Source of the DNA: Liopterus haemorrhoidalis
Taxonomy: Eukaryota > Arthropoda > Insecta > Coleoptera > Dytiscidae
Assembly (NCBI GenBank): GCA_963971575.1
Contig: OZ020622.1
Coordinates: 11,446,279-11,510,278 of the forward strand
Direction: 5' to 3'
DNA: 64,000 nt
Shown here: piece by piece, positions 43,250 to 54,677 of the stretch
Numbering within the stretch: the stretch's first letter is position 1
Layout: the number at the start of each line of letters is the position of its first letter
Notes under the pieces: generated by a model
Told to the model about the DNA's origin: nothing
Seen by the model: the letters and a program-made list of their open reading frames with translations, nothing else
The model's database searches: none
Made by a program: the position numbers and the translations under genes

Positions 43250-44061
43250 GTTTGTGTTTGTAACAATAACATCGTGTTTATCTGATTCGAAAATGTCGAA
43301 ATTCAAGCCAAAACAGCATCATTTCCGGGAAGTTCTCATTTTCTGTTTACCTTTGAAGAAATCAATCGCTGAAACTCATTGCCGATATATCAGGCAGATA
43401 ATGGTTTCAACGTTTGAAAAGTGATGATTTAAGTGTTCATGATAAACCTCGTCCAGGTCAGCCGAAGAAGTTCGAAGAAGAGGAATTGCAGGTGCTAATC
43501 GATGATCTCCGTGTCAATATCAACATGAGCTCGCGCAATTGTTGAATGTTGATCGACCAACAATTTCTATGCGTTTGGCAGCCATGTGAATGATTTACGG
43601 AGAAGGATGATGGGTGCCGTACGAACTGAAAGAAAGAGACATCGAGAGGCGCTAAACCATGCCTGAAGTCTTGCTTGCCAGGCAAAATGGAAAAGGTTTT
43701 TTCCATCGTATGGTGACTGGAGACGAAAGGTGGATATATTTCGATAATGCCAAACTAAACAAATCCATTTGCGACCCAGGAAGACCATCCACATCGAGCC
43801 CAAAGCGGAATATTCACGGCAAGAAAGTAATGCTCTGTATACGGTGGGACCAGAAGGATGTATTGTATGACCGCTTCGAAATTATGCTTCGACAAATCGA
43901 CGATAGCTGGTCAAACGGTTTTTGTAATTTCAGTGGGGTTCTTGGAGTCCCATTTGCATAAATCGTTGTTAACCATGTCGTCAAGTAATCACGCCGTCAT
44001 TTGATGACATTATCAAATATTTGACAAAGTCATGATGAAAAACAATTTATTGTGTACTTAG
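43250..44061 (+). pseudogene. mariner transposase of a separate lineage
   Basis: The ATG at 43293 starts MSKFKPKQHHFREVLIFCL and the frame soon decays. Readable blocks are HDKPRPGQPKKFEEEEL, WVPYELKERDIERR, GFFHRMVTGDERWIYFDNAK (first Asp) and NIHGKKVMLCIRWDQKDVLY. The second and third Asp regions are lost: after about 43930 the sequence degenerates and a LINE fragment begins at 44062. The MSNYKP...HFR start and KPNIHGKKVMLCIWWDQ block are those of a mariner lineage distinct from the 36.5/48.5-kb copies. Confidence 0.8.
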
Positions 44062-44960
44062 CAATGCCTTCAACGACACTTGACGGCATGACATCGGAAG
44101 GAACAATTAAGTACCAGTACGCTGATGACACATTGTACTTAACTTGCTCGTGGAACCCAGCTCTAATCTCTCAACGACTCCAGCACGCCTGCTCGAGTCT
44201 TGAGAATTGGTGCAAACGCTAGCGTGTCGCGGTGAATGGGGCCAAATCCAAGGCAATTTTTCTTCCGTCGGGTGCGGTTAGACTGTTCGATGAAGACATT
44301 CCTTGGTACAAAAAGGTCAAATATCTTGGGCTCATTTATGATCCCAAATTGGTCTGGAAGGAGCATATTAATGACTCCATTACCAGAGTGCGGAAGTCTA
44401 TGGGCATGCTCTATTCTATCATTAATAGAAAGAGCAGTCTAAGCATTTCCAATAAGACCAGGATCTACACTTCTGTGATCCGACCTATACTGATGTACGC
44501 ATCTTGTGTCTTGGATTACTCCAGTACCGCTAACATCAAGCGGTTACAGGTATTCCAGAACAAGTACCTACGTCAGGCCTCAGGCGCTGCCTGGTTCGTG
44601 CGCAACATCGACATCAGGAACGATTTGGAAGTGCCGAGTGTGGAAGATATTATTCGCGCTAGCGCATAGCATCGTCCGTCGACTATGTTTCGGCCGATGT
44701 ATGGAAACATCTCAGACCGCAATATTTCCTGACAGATTGTTGATAAACGTCTTTCATCTAAGATTTGCTCTGCTGTGAACTGTATCATTCTTATGATGTC
44801 ACAGTTGAACAGTGTTTTCGACCTACAGGAAAGGTCTATCTTTTATCCCAACTTTTTAAGTTGGAATACTCAAGACACGAGTTGAGGGCTTACAGCCCGG
44901 TACTCTTCCGTAGGATTGGACAAGACAAGACTTGACGGCATGCCGAATAGGTAACTACAT
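44062..44960 (+). pseudogene. Jockey-like LINE RT, C-terminal half
   Basis: Starts within RT: GTIKYQYADDTLYLTC with the catalytic YADD (about 44109), LENWCKR, a TAG, RVAVNGAKSKAIF. The open frame at 44232-44669 continues with VKYLGLIYDPKLVWKEHI, IYTSVIRPILMYASCVL, FQNKYLRQASGAAWFVRN and VPSVEDII, the typical Jockey C-terminal region. The downstream ~290 bp look like 3' sequence. It is 5'-truncated at the junction with the mariner remnant. Confidence 0.85.
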
Positions 44961-45648
44961 TGTCAGACTTAAAAACGCAACTGTGCAACTGTGCGTATGT
45001 TTTTTATTGAATGGGAAAAAAGAAAATTAAGATATATTATTATAATTCGCATATTCTTTATGGATTCTTTGCTATGAATTAATTCTATCTTCGAGGGAGA
45101 ATTTTTATTTGAGTTATTCTGGTCCAGCAATGTCGAGCATCTGTCGGTTTAAAGATATAACATAACTGTCTGTTCATATGCGTATTCCTAGTTGTATTTG
45201 TGTGTAGATATCTGACTTGCACATGTGGATGTGTGTTAGTGTGAATATGTTTCATATATGTGTGTTTATATTTGTGTACACATCGTTGTGTGTGTGTCGA
45301 GCACGTGTATAATACTCCAATTTAGAGGTGTTTGGCAAATCAGCTGTACTTTGCTTATTCAGTAACGGTAAGAAATGATGCCAACGAAAGCAATTTGCAG
45401 GATTTTAATATGGTTATTTTAGTAACACTGACAAGTTTAGAAACAGATAATAAGTCTCTTCACCTGACAGTAGATCTAACCAATTAACAAAACAAGAGGA
45501 TAAGGGAGACGGTGGGAATATGGACCACTTATATGGAAAACCCTTACTGTAAAGCTTTAAGTGGTAACTTAAAGATTTGTAATAATGTACTATGAATTTG
45601 AATACTATGAATAATAAAAACTATATATATTTGTAATAATGCACTATT
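44961..45648. other. unassigned sequence
   Basis: Contains TG-rich patches (45200-45300) but no domain or terminal repeat. Confidence 0.45.
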
Positions 45649-45656
45649 GTGTACCA

Positions 45657-45954
45657 CAGGGCCGCCCCTAGCATTTGCTGGGCCTGGGGCAAAACTGGAA
45701 TTGCGGGGCCCCAAAACTGAATTTGCGGGGCCCCATCTATATATATATATATATATACTGAATAACAATATTTTCTTTAATATTATTAATTATTAGCAAA
45801 GTACACATACTTATATTCAATGAACATATACATTTTTTCCAGCTGTTGAAGTAATATTTTATTGTTTTATTACTTGACGGTCGAAGCGCGGGGCCCTTCA
45901 AGGCGCGGGGCCTGGTGCAGGCGACCCACTTGCCCCCGCCTAGGGGCTGCCCTG
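45657..45954. mobile_element. hAT MITE CAGGGCCGCCCCTAG with exact TSD
   Basis: Starts CAGGGCCGCCCCTAGC, ends GCCTAGGGGCTGCCCTG, with GTGTACCA duplicated exactly (45649-45656, 45955-45962). GGGGCCCC-rich subterminal parts surround an AT-rich centre with an (AT)n run. 298 bp, non-coding. No ~40-bp module inside. Confidence 0.9.
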
Positions 45955-45962
45955 GTGTACCA

Positions 45963-46454
45963 TTTATTCTGAATTCTTATTGATAAAAACTGTAGTTTTG
46001 TCAACTGTTTAATCTTATTTTTTCAATCATCACTTTTTCTTATCTGTTAATTTTTTGTCTGTCGTTTATTATTTTTCATCCGTCCTACATATGTCATAAC
46101 TGTGAATGATGTGACCACATCCTGGTAGTACAAGAGTCCTTTGTCAGGGCCAATGCCACAAAGGGTTTTTGTTCGGTCACGGCCGTAATGACCACAGAGA
46201 ACATTCTCTCGCGCGGCTTTCTTTCAAATCTCTTATATTAAGAAACTTTCCCTTAAAGAATCAGTTTTTAGACAACATTTTGTTCTTTTTATTACAAGGA
46301 TTACAAGGAATTCTGTTCTCCTTTTATTAAGGATTTTAGCATAGCTACTAAAATTAATAAATTTAATGAAAGAAAGACACAAAATCAAAGGACAGGCATA
46401 CTTGTGTTGGGAATATAAATAGAACAATTGTATGTTAATTATGGACAAAAAATT
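45963..46454. other. unassigned sequence
   Basis: No recognised feature. Confidence 0.45.
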
Positions 46455-46745
46455 GATTTGAAGTGAAAATTTTCAGATATTGCAAGGTTTCGCAGGTATA
46501 TAATAAGTGAAGGCGGTATGCTGAGTGTGTAGGACAAATTTTGCTTTGTAGTAATCATGGCAAAAAGAACGATCTTTTTAAAATAATTTATCGTCTGTTA
46601 ATCTAAGAGCTTTAAAAACAAATTTTATGTTAAAATATGTTTTTGTTAATTTTAATTCGAATACCTCATATCATTATTTAAGTTTCTAAATATGTGCAGT
46701 ATTTTTTTTTTTTTTAATTTATATATAACAAGGTTCATTAAGATT
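46455..46745 (+). repeat. mosaic end of the CAGA element family
   Basis: 46484-46605 (GGTTTCGCAGGTATATAATA, GAAGGCGGTATGCTGAGTG, ATTTATCGTCTGTTAATC) matches the left end of copy C. 46606-46745 (TTTAATTCGAATACCTCATA, AAGTTTCTAAATATGTGCA, AACAAGGTTCATTAAGATTTT) matches the reverse of copy D at 39284-39410 instead. No body or microsatellite follows. Confidence 0.7.
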
Positions 46746-47043
46746 TTGCTCGATAACAATAAATTTCGCCCAAAATTACGAAGACGAACAGTAAATACAT
46801 GTATGATCAATTTAGGTAATTAGGTTAGGTTTAGTTAGTAAAAATCTAGGACAACATAATTAGGAATACGATAATAGATAATAAACATTTTACGAAGCCA
46901 CCGTATTTGGTTTAAAGTCACATAGATGTCGCACTATTCGTAACGCACTAATTTCCTTAGCTGTAATCGTTGCCTTGAATGTTAAAACTATCTATTAAAG
47001 AGAACAATCAACTAATTTAAAGAGCTCTGAACGCAACTTAAGA
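46746..47043 (+). repeat. X-family MITE, right part
   Basis: Contains the X core (46812-46890, TAGGTTAGGTTTAGTTAG to AATAAACATTTTACGAAG) and then TTGGTTTAAAGTCACATAGA, ATGTCGCACTATTCG and TTTAAAGAGCTCTGAACGC, matching 54370-54676. The left half of the element is missing. Confidence 0.7.
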
Positions 47044-47401
47044 AACCAACATAATGCTGGATGTCTAGAACAATATTTCTTCTAAAATCATATCAAAATC
47101 AACAGTTTTTTGGTAAAAAATTTTATTTCTTACTTGAGTTCTAAGAAATTTGATTTTTTAAACTAAATTTAAATAATTTGTGAAAATTTCGTCACAATAA
47201 AATTTAAATTAAAAAATACCAGCGATTTTGCTGCATTTTCTCCGTATTCAAGTCTTCATTAAATTTATAAGAAATATATTGATTTTTTTTTTTCAGTCAA
47301 AAACGTATTTCTCACTTTTAACAATGTATTATTTGTTTTATAAGTATTTCACTACTATAAATGATTTATTCCTTTTTGATACCTTAAAAACAAAAACTAA
47401 A
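47044..47401. other. unassigned AT-rich sequence
   Basis: No feature recognised. Confidence 0.4.
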
Positions 47402-47866
47402 TTAATTCAACGAAATATCCTTGTCTATATGGTTTTTAGCAAAATTTAAACGTTTTATGCGATTTATTTTATTAATATAAGGCTTCTTACGTGGTACTCG
47501 GGCATTAAAGTTATGTCTGTGCAAAACTCTTCGGCATGTTTCTGCACTTACTTTTTTGTTTGATGTTTCCGCTACAATTTCCGCTAATCGTGGTGCACTA
47601 ATAAATGGATTAATTTTTATTTTGCGCACAATATTTCGTTCTTCGCATGCAGTCAAAATTCTAGGACGGCCCGTTTCAGTTCTATTACTGACAGCAGTAC
47701 CGTCCGTTTGAATTTTTTTGATAATATACTGGACGGTGGACTTACTTCTTTCAAATATTTCCGAAATTTCCTTATATGATTTACCCTTGATGTGCATTTT
47801 GTACATCATTTCGCGCTCGGTTGGCAATGTTTCCTTTTTTTGTGCACCATATTAAATTCCACAAAA
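47402..47866 (-). pseudogene. Tc1-like transposase, N-terminal part
   Basis: A minus frame of 141 codons: PTEREMMYKMHIKGKSYKEI (first helix-turn-helix), STVQYIIKKIQTDGT, NRTETGRPRILTACEERNIV (GRP linker), FISAPRLAEIVAE, VSAETCRRVLHRHNFNARVP (second helix-turn-helix), KNHIDKDISLN. This is the bipartite DNA-binding region of Tc1/Bari-type transposases. The frame is cut just before the DE(S/A)KF catalytic start, and the usual ATG is replaced (TAT GGT GCA). The open frame suggests moderate age. Confidence 0.8.
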
Positions 47867-48454
47867 AACACTATTTAAAAATGCGAAGATCTTTGCATAA
47901 CATACGCTGAACACGTTGTGAACACAATTACAAGAATTTGGGGAAGTCCGGACTAGCATACTATGTTTTATCGTGTTTTTATGGCGCCGTACGAATAGTT
48001 TTGTGGCCCGAATTTCCAACCATTTCAAACAAAACATTTTATAACTTATCAATCATGAAGTTGAATCATGACGAATTTGGCCATACCATACCATAAATAG
48101 TGATATTTTTTATAAATTCTGTCCTTTTATTCTTAGAATTTTCTGTTTCGTTTTTCTACTCTATAAAATACGTATCTCTTCCATCGAAATGGAATTGTAA
48201 CTCCATACTGAAGCTCTCAGACGAGGTCTACAACAACAGATCGTTGATATTATCGTTGAATTTGTTATCGTGAAAGCTATGAAAACAATTATAAATATAC
48301 AATGCAAATTCTTGGAAAATATATATGTTATTCTATGTTTACTGTTTACTCAAATATTTGTTATATTCTTCTTATAATACAAGAGTAAATACATTTTAAA
48401 CCTAGAAAAATATTAAAATAAATATTTTCAAATAAAAAAATAGTTGTAGTTATG
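47867..48454. other. unassigned sequence
   Basis: The first part may be the 5' end of the Tc1-like element; no terminal repeat was identified. A short CCATA triplication lies at 48081-48093. Confidence 0.4.
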
Positions 48455-49708
48455 ATCATAAATTTACCACTAGCTGGCAATACTGAAATGTGACATTACT
48501 ATATTCGTAAAATTTTACATTTGTTATTGTGAAATCGGTGGCAGCTTATATATTGACCAAGTAGTTTGTTCACAGTAGGCGTTTAAACAAGTTTGTGAAA
48601 AAATTAATATTAGTCGTGAAGGTTTTCGTTGGATGATTTTTTACGATTTTACTAAAGGCCTAACTCAACAACAAAGCATAGATTCGCTTCGTTCAACTTT
48701 TGGTAATGAAGCAACATCAGAAAAGACTGTTTACAATTGGTTTTCAGAATTTCGTCGTGGTCGTGCATCCGTCAGTGATGAATCTCGTGAAGGTCGCCCA
48801 AAATCGATTGTGATTCAAAAAAACATTGATACTGTGCGCAAAATGATTGAAGACGATCGGCATATGACTTACCGTGAGATAGAGGCATCCTTTGGCATAT
48901 CGCAGACTTTAATACATTCGATTTTACATGAGCATTTAGCTGTGAAAAAGATCTGTTTGCGATGGATTCCTCAAAATTTGACCAAAGCTCAAAAAAGGCT
49001 CGTGTTGATTGGTGTACGGGAATGCTAAAATAATTCAACCTAGGCACTGCAAAATCCGTATACAACATCGTTACAGGTGATGAAACTTGGATTTATTTAA
49101 ATGAACCCGAAACTAAGCAATAATCCACTGTTGGAGTCTTCCAAGAATAACCGAAACCCACAAAAAATGTTCGTTCACGAAGCATTTCAAAGAAAATAAT
49201 CGCTTGTTTCTTCGGTTGTACTGAACATTTCGCAACCATTCCCTTAGAGGATCGGAGAACAGTTAATGCTGAATGGTGTAAAGAAATAATCGATAAAATC
49301 AGGAAAAACAATCAAAAACGTTGCACCATTCTTCATCATGACAATGCAAGCTCTCACACAGCACGTCAAACGATTGATTATATGAAAGAGAAAAACATCG
49401 AATTAATGTCTTACTACCCGTATTCACTTGATTTATCCCTTAACGCCTTTTTTTTGTTCCCCAATGTCAAACAAAAAATGCGTGGACAGCGATTTTCATC
49501 ACCTCAAGTAGCTGTTGAAGCCTTTGAAAACCATGTTTTTGAGATACCAACTTGAGAGTGGAAAAAATGTTTCGAGAATTGATTTGAACGCATGCAAATG
49601 TGAATAAATCTTAAAGACGAATATTTTGAAAAGCAATAAAACAGTTTGTTCCAAAAAAATTTGTATCTTTTTTAGTTTTTGGAAAAACTTAATAAGGTAG
49701 CCCTCGTA
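48455..49708 (+). pseudogene. near full-length mariner transposase pseudogene
   Basis: The open frame at 48633-49028 encodes MIFYDFTKGLTQQQSIDSLR, NWFSEFRRGRASVSDESREG, DRHMTYREIEASFGISQTLI and HEHLAVKKICLRWIPQNLT. A small deletion then shifts the frame at AQK(N)ARVDW. Past it lie VTGDETWIY (first Asp), LHHDNASSHTARQTIDYM (second Asp) and YSLDLSLNAFFLFPN, where the third catalytic Asp is Ala. The end EEYFEKQ-like is followed by a 3' terminal repeat AATAAGGTAGCCCTCGTA ending at 49708. The 5' terminal repeat is not clear. Related to 36535-38174 and 31945-32654. Confidence 0.85.
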
Positions 49709-50460
49709 TTTGATGGAAAAAAAAACTTGTACGGCTTGTTGGACAGTTAAAAAGAGCCATCTTAGTTTTTACTTTTCCTAAGAAAAATGGAGGGAAAGTT
49801 AACATTAAGTCCAAATTTTCGCGATATGATTCTGATCAAAAATATTACCTTAACTTAAAAACGTTATTTTTAAGATTTTGAAAATTTTAATATTTATAAT
49901 TTTAAGCCGTATATTTGAGACTCACCACCAAATTTACAGTATTTGCGGGTGTGGTAAGCTTGTTTTAGACAGATACATAAATGGTAATATATAATGGGTC
50001 ACATGTGTGCAGGAAGATTACTACTGAAACCCACCCTTAATATTATTTTGACAAGAAGCTGAATTTATTGTCGCAAAGGCAGACGTGATTTTCTTTTATC
50101 ATATTTTGTACTACAAAGAATATTATTCAAAGAATATTTTTTATTATTTTTTCCTTAACTATTAATTTATGCTTCCATATATTTGGTTTAAAAGCATAAG
50201 TAAAAGGAAGACATAAATTAACAAAGTTAAGAAACTGCCTGGAACTATTAATTACAAAAATATGACTACTTACTTTATACTCTCAAGAAAGGATTTTACA
50301 TAAATCTTAATTTGCTAGCTATTAAAACTTATATTTAAGTTTTATAATAGTATCAGATGAGTTAAATGAGTTCTAGCAACATAAATGCTCATAAGGGCGG
50401 TTTGTCTTTATGTGTGAAAAAACAGGCGAGGCTGAGTTTTAAAAGAGCCGTCAGTTTATA
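49709..50460. other. unassigned sequence
   Basis: No domain, array or terminal repeat recognised. Confidence 0.45.
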
Positions 50461-50468
50461 ATTTAGAG

Positions 50469-50611
50469 CAGTGGTTCCCAAACTGTTCGGTTCCCGGCGC
50501 CCTTAATGTATCAGAATTTTTCTGCTGCGCCCCAAGTCATAACATTTGCCTAACTAATGCAATTGGAGGAATATTGGAATATTTCCGCGGCGCACAGTTT
50601 GGAAATTGCTG
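50469..50611. mobile_element. short hAT MITE CAGTGGTTCCCAAACTG
   Basis: Left CAGTGGTTCCCAAACTG; right GCACAGTTTGGAAATTGCTG is its imperfect inverse. Flanking 8-mers ATTTAGAG and ATATAGAA match at 6 of 8. 143 bp; C/G-rich subterminal blocks. Confidence 0.75.
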
Positions 50612-50642
50612 ATATAGAAAAGAAGTAAGTATTAGTTTATAA

Positions 50643-51831
50643 CAGCGGTTCTCAAAGTGGGGTCCGCGGACCCCTGGGGGTCCGCGAAGCGATTTCGGTA
50701 GGTCCGTAAATAACGAACGCATATTTATTTATATTATATAACTGACTGAACTGCGTCGTTCCCCCACCACACCTAGATTCGACCTCTCTCTCTTAATGAA
50801 ATGGCACAGTCTTATCCTGATATTGCAAAGATGGCTCTAATACCCTTTTCACACTAGATCTTTAAGATCGGATGTTAAAGTGAATGTATCTTTAAACGCT
50901 AATGTGAAACGTACGGCCTCGCCTACACAAGCGATGTTTAAGACAGAGATCTGCGTCTTAAACTTCGCCCGCATTGCCAACTTAATTTGTATTATAAAAA
51001 AATACTCCTTGAATTTGTGCTGTCAACATTTTATATTATCATAAACAAGAATACTGTATTATATCGACGTTATAAGAAGTTTATACTTATTGTTATAATA
51101 AAATTATTTATTTTAATAATGTGTTTAATAAAATACAGAACTACAATAATTGAGATAAAATGTATCGACTTACATGTTAATACAGGTGTAATATATTCTT
51201 TATTGTAGTGCCTTTATTGTAGAATGAAATGAAATATCCTTAATTGTTTATAATAATTCAAAATGTGCGTCTGCGCAGACAGTTCAAAACTGGTAATTTC
51301 ATGACGGTAACTTAAGGACAAAATTACTGTAGCTGATGACAGCACCAGAGATTTAAACATCAAGTGTGAAAGCATACCGATCTTAAACATCGGTGAACTT
51401 TAAGTTCACTCATCTTAAAGATCTAGTGTGAAAAGGGTATAAGAGTTCTCATTCCATTTGCAACCACCTATGAGTGTGAGTCGGCTTTTTCTACACTACT
51501 TAGTATCAAGACAAAATCTCGAAATAGATTATGCGCGACAAATGACATGAGAGTTGCACTGGCCAAAACAAAGCCAAACATAGAAGAACTAGTTCAGGCA
51601 AAGCGAATGCATCCACCCCATTAAAATTGTTATTTGTTATTTAACGATTACATAGCATGTAATATTGTATGTAATATTCTGAATACATAATTGTTTGTAA
51701 AATAAATGTTTTATTCACTGTACTTTTCCTTTTTTTTTTTTTGTTTTTTTATTAATAGGGGTCCGCGAGCTCTCGAACAATTTTTAAAGGGTCCGCCACG
51801 CCGGAAATTTTATAAAATTTGAGAAACGCTG
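50643..51831 (+). mobile_element. hAT element with transposase C-terminus
   Basis: Left CAGCGGTTCTCAAAGTGGGG with a perfect 16-bp palindrome GGGGTCCGCGGACCCC; right inverse CAGCGTTTCTCAAATTTTA. GTTTATAA is duplicated exactly (50635-50642, 51832-51839). The coding remnant reads SYPDIAKMAL (to 50837) and, after a nested MITE, RVLIPFATTYECESAFSTLL, SIKTKSRNRL, DMRVALAKTKPNIEELV, stop at 51624. This is the hAT C-terminal dimerisation domain of the ZBED5/SCAND3-like type. The N-terminal two thirds are missing, as in internally deleted copies. Confidence 0.9.
50841..51439. mobile_element. TACCCTTTTCAC MITE, complete copy
   Basis: Starts TACCCTTTTCACACTAGATC, ends CTAGTGTGAAAAGGGTA, with TAA on both sides (50838-50840, 51440-51442). 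Deleting the element and one TAA gives AAG ATG GCT CTA AGA GTT, an uninterrupted hAT frame (KMALRVLIPF), which supports a 3-bp TAA duplication of PIF/Harbinger type. Nearly identical to 28619-29085. 599 bp; the small frame inside is not considered coding. Confidence 0.85.
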
Positions 51832-51839
51832 GTTTATAA

Positions 51840-52394
51840 AGATAGTTAATAAAAAGAAGGCAGGCTAACATTTCATCGGCTCTGAGCCTTATTATGGACT
51901 GTTTTTTTTTTATTTTTTTTTGGCTGCAAATGTCAAAATTTTAGATCTTAACTCAATATTTGTGATCTGAAGCTGAAAATATATAAGTATACCAATTTAC
52001 CAACAAAATTAAATTTTTTTTTCTACTAAATTTTGAAATTTGGTCAAAAATTTTTTGACTCCAATTTTAGCCAAAATATTGTTTTAAGCTAATTTTGAGG
52101 TGAGGGTTATGAAAAAAATATTTTAAAAAATCATGCTTTCCTAGTTTTTGAGTTGGCAGTTTTAGGCCAATAATTCCAAAATTTTTGCCCAATCTTCAAA
52201 ATGGAACAAATTTTGTTGATCTATGACTAAAAATACATATTTGTACCAATTTTCAATAAAATCGGAGACAAGAATGTTTTGCTTAAAATTCACGATTTTT
52301 TAAGTTCTATCCCTTACGATTTTATCGATTTTTTGCCATTTTCAAGGGATTACTGCCCATACATACTTAATAAACGGTTTATTAAAGCCATTTT
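51840..52394. other. unassigned AT-rich sequence
   Basis: Pale internal similarity (AAAATTTTTGCCC / GGTCAAAAATTTTTTGAC blocks), but no measurable tandem period. It leads into the satellite-like unit below. Confidence 0.4.
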
Positions 52395-52480
52395 TTTTAG
52401 ACTAAACAATCTATGTGGATTTTAAAAATTCAAACCGCAGATTTCTATCCCTAACCATTTTATAGTTAGGATTTATAAGA
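52395..52480 (+). repeat. single satellite-like unit
   Basis: TTAGACTAAACAATC, AAAAATTCAAACCGCAGAT, TTCTATCCCTAACCATTTT and TAGTTAGGATTTATA follow the order and spacing of the ~80-bp core shared by the arrays at 16581 and 24940. Only one unit is seen. Confidence 0.6.
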
Positions 52481-52689
52481 AAATAAATAAAAAATTTAAA
52501 AAAAATGATTTTTTTTAATAATTTCGTTTCTTTCAAAATATGGTTACTTTGCTAGCCTACATGTAGGCTAGCATAACCTACAACAAAACTTATCAGTTTT
52601 CGAGAAACGGTCAGATATACGCACATATAATACTAGACAAAACAGTAATTAAAAATACAAACAGTTAGATTTGCAAAAACGGCACAAAA

Positions 52690-53140
52690 TCCAAATATAG
52701 ATACTAATGAAAAAAATTTATAACAAACTACCTTCTTACATCAAAGAAGTACAACCTTGCTGCTATTTAAGAAAAGATAGTTAAATTTTTAATCAGTGAG
52801 TGTTTTTAAATTTTCAGTTTCTAAATGAGTATCTTATGCAGCAACAATAAGTAAACACACTTATTTAAGATTTGAACTGACTTATTTAATTTGTTAATTA
52901 TTTATTTATTTACTTTGTTACTTATTTATTTAGTTAATTTGTAAATTGACGAACATAAATATTGTAATTTATTATCTATATATTTATACTTTCATATGAC
53001 TTATATTTATACTTTATTTTTAAAATTTTGACCATGTTAGTGATATTAATGATTGACAATTTGTAAAATGACTCATCCAATATTTCTTGTTTGTAATCTA
53101 CTGGATCAATAAATTATTATTAGTATTATTATTATTATAT
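52690..53140 (+). pseudogene. LINE 3' end fragment
   Basis: A frame with KKIYNKLPSYIKEVQPCCYL and a stop (52710-52780) is the usual LINE C-terminus; ~300 bp of AT-rich 3' sequence ends in (ATT)n at 53110-53138. No RT motifs remain. Confidence 0.6.
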
Positions 53141-54110
53141 ACGTATAAAGATTGATGGCACATGTTTCAAGCGCCAAGAAGTAAACAGGAATCTTTGAAA
53201 TATCCAGCTTACAAAAAGCAGTTACTTTTTTATATTTTTTTACGTTGTTGACAAAGGTTTTTTGGTGGTTTTACCTACAAAATCCTAAAAGTATTGCCCT
53301 CGTAAATGAGGAAACATAACTATGGTTACCAGATTTGAATTTTGTTGTTCCATCTGCCGTCAGTTGCATTTGATTTAATTTGCAAATGATGTGCTGGAGT
53401 GGAGAATATTACCCAGCAAGACTGAACACTTCTATCAATTATAGGCATGTAAATTTACAAGTTTGTTACTCCAGTTCATTGCAAACCAAATGCAAAATTT
53501 ATAAATATCTCTTATAAAATTTTATATTTTTTCTGACAAAAAAAAAAGTGTTTATGTAACTGTAAAATACAGTGCCTCCTTTTATGAAACGAACATCTTT
53601 TGTACGTAAAATTTAGAATGTAAAAAAAGATCAATAGAATTTTTTCCTTACAACCTACGTCATAATACCACCAAATAAAATTCAACATCATTTCTTTCCG
53701 TATGTTACTTTTTTAAAACGAAGGTTGGGTTGTCTATCTCAAATCATGATTTCGGAAATTGCTGCCCCAATTGTTATTGTTTGTCAGATTCCCAGTAAAT
53801 CCTTTTTAGTAACAGCTGTTCTCTTTTTATTATCTTTTTCTTCATCCTTCTTTTCTATATTTTCCTTCCATTCTTACGGGTAATTTATTTTTTCTATTTT
53901 TTTTAAAGTTGGTCTTATCATTATTATTATTTTCATTTCCTCAAATTTAGCTTGAAAATTTATTGATGGATAAAAATGAAAGGGGAAGTGAGAGCGGTAA
54001 TTCTATTACAGCAAAAAATTTATAAACCGGACGATAATGTTTGATTAAAGACCGAAATCAGAACTGAAGCGAAAATGTGTTATAGAAAGAATTAAAGACC
54101 CTAAAGCCGC
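53141..54110. other. mostly unassigned sequence
   Basis: At 53262-53292 GGTTTTACCTACAAAATCCTA is the inverse of the terminus at 14556, so an old family-1-like end lies here. Nothing else is recognised. Confidence 0.4.
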
Positions 54111-54676
54111 ATCCAGAGCTCTTAAATCAATAGACTATTGACTATAGCTTGTTCTCTGTTGATTGTCACTACAAGTTTGTCATCAAGACGTGCAACTGTT
54201 CAGACCTCTAAATTTAATATGTTGTTCTTGTCGATTGTGGATAATTTTCTAAACTTATAGCTAGTGAGTTGTTTTAATGAGACAGACATATATACACATT
54301 GGCTATCTCACTCTATCGGAGAGTCCGTAGATATTGTATGCCTTTACATAACCTAACAGAATGTCATCATTAACAAATCTTGCTCAAAATTACAAAGACG
54401 GACAGAAAATATGATCAGTTTAGGTAATTAGGTTAGGTTTAGTTAGTTAAAATCTAGGACAGCAGAATTATAAAAACGATAATAGATAATAAACATTTTA
54501 CGAAGCTATCTTAGTTGGTTTAAAGACACACAGATGTCAGACTATTCATAGCCCAGTAATTTCCAAGAGCTGGAAACGTTATTTAGAATGCTAAAACAAA
54601 GTATAAAAATATATGCACAACGTAACAACGTACAGTCTATAGTGTATTAATTTAAAGAGCTCTGAATGCGGCTTTA
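54111..54676. mobile_element. X-family MITE, complete
   Basis: Ends: left TAAAGCCGCATCCAGAGCTC, right (inverse) TTAAAGCCGCATTCAGAGCT; similarity extends ~43 bp. The X core is at 54420-54503. TTAA adjoins the right end (54674-54677) and CTAA the left, so a TTAA target is possible. 566 bp, non-coding. Partial relatives: 46746-47043 and 55312-55550. Confidence 0.7.
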
Positions 54677-54677
54677 A

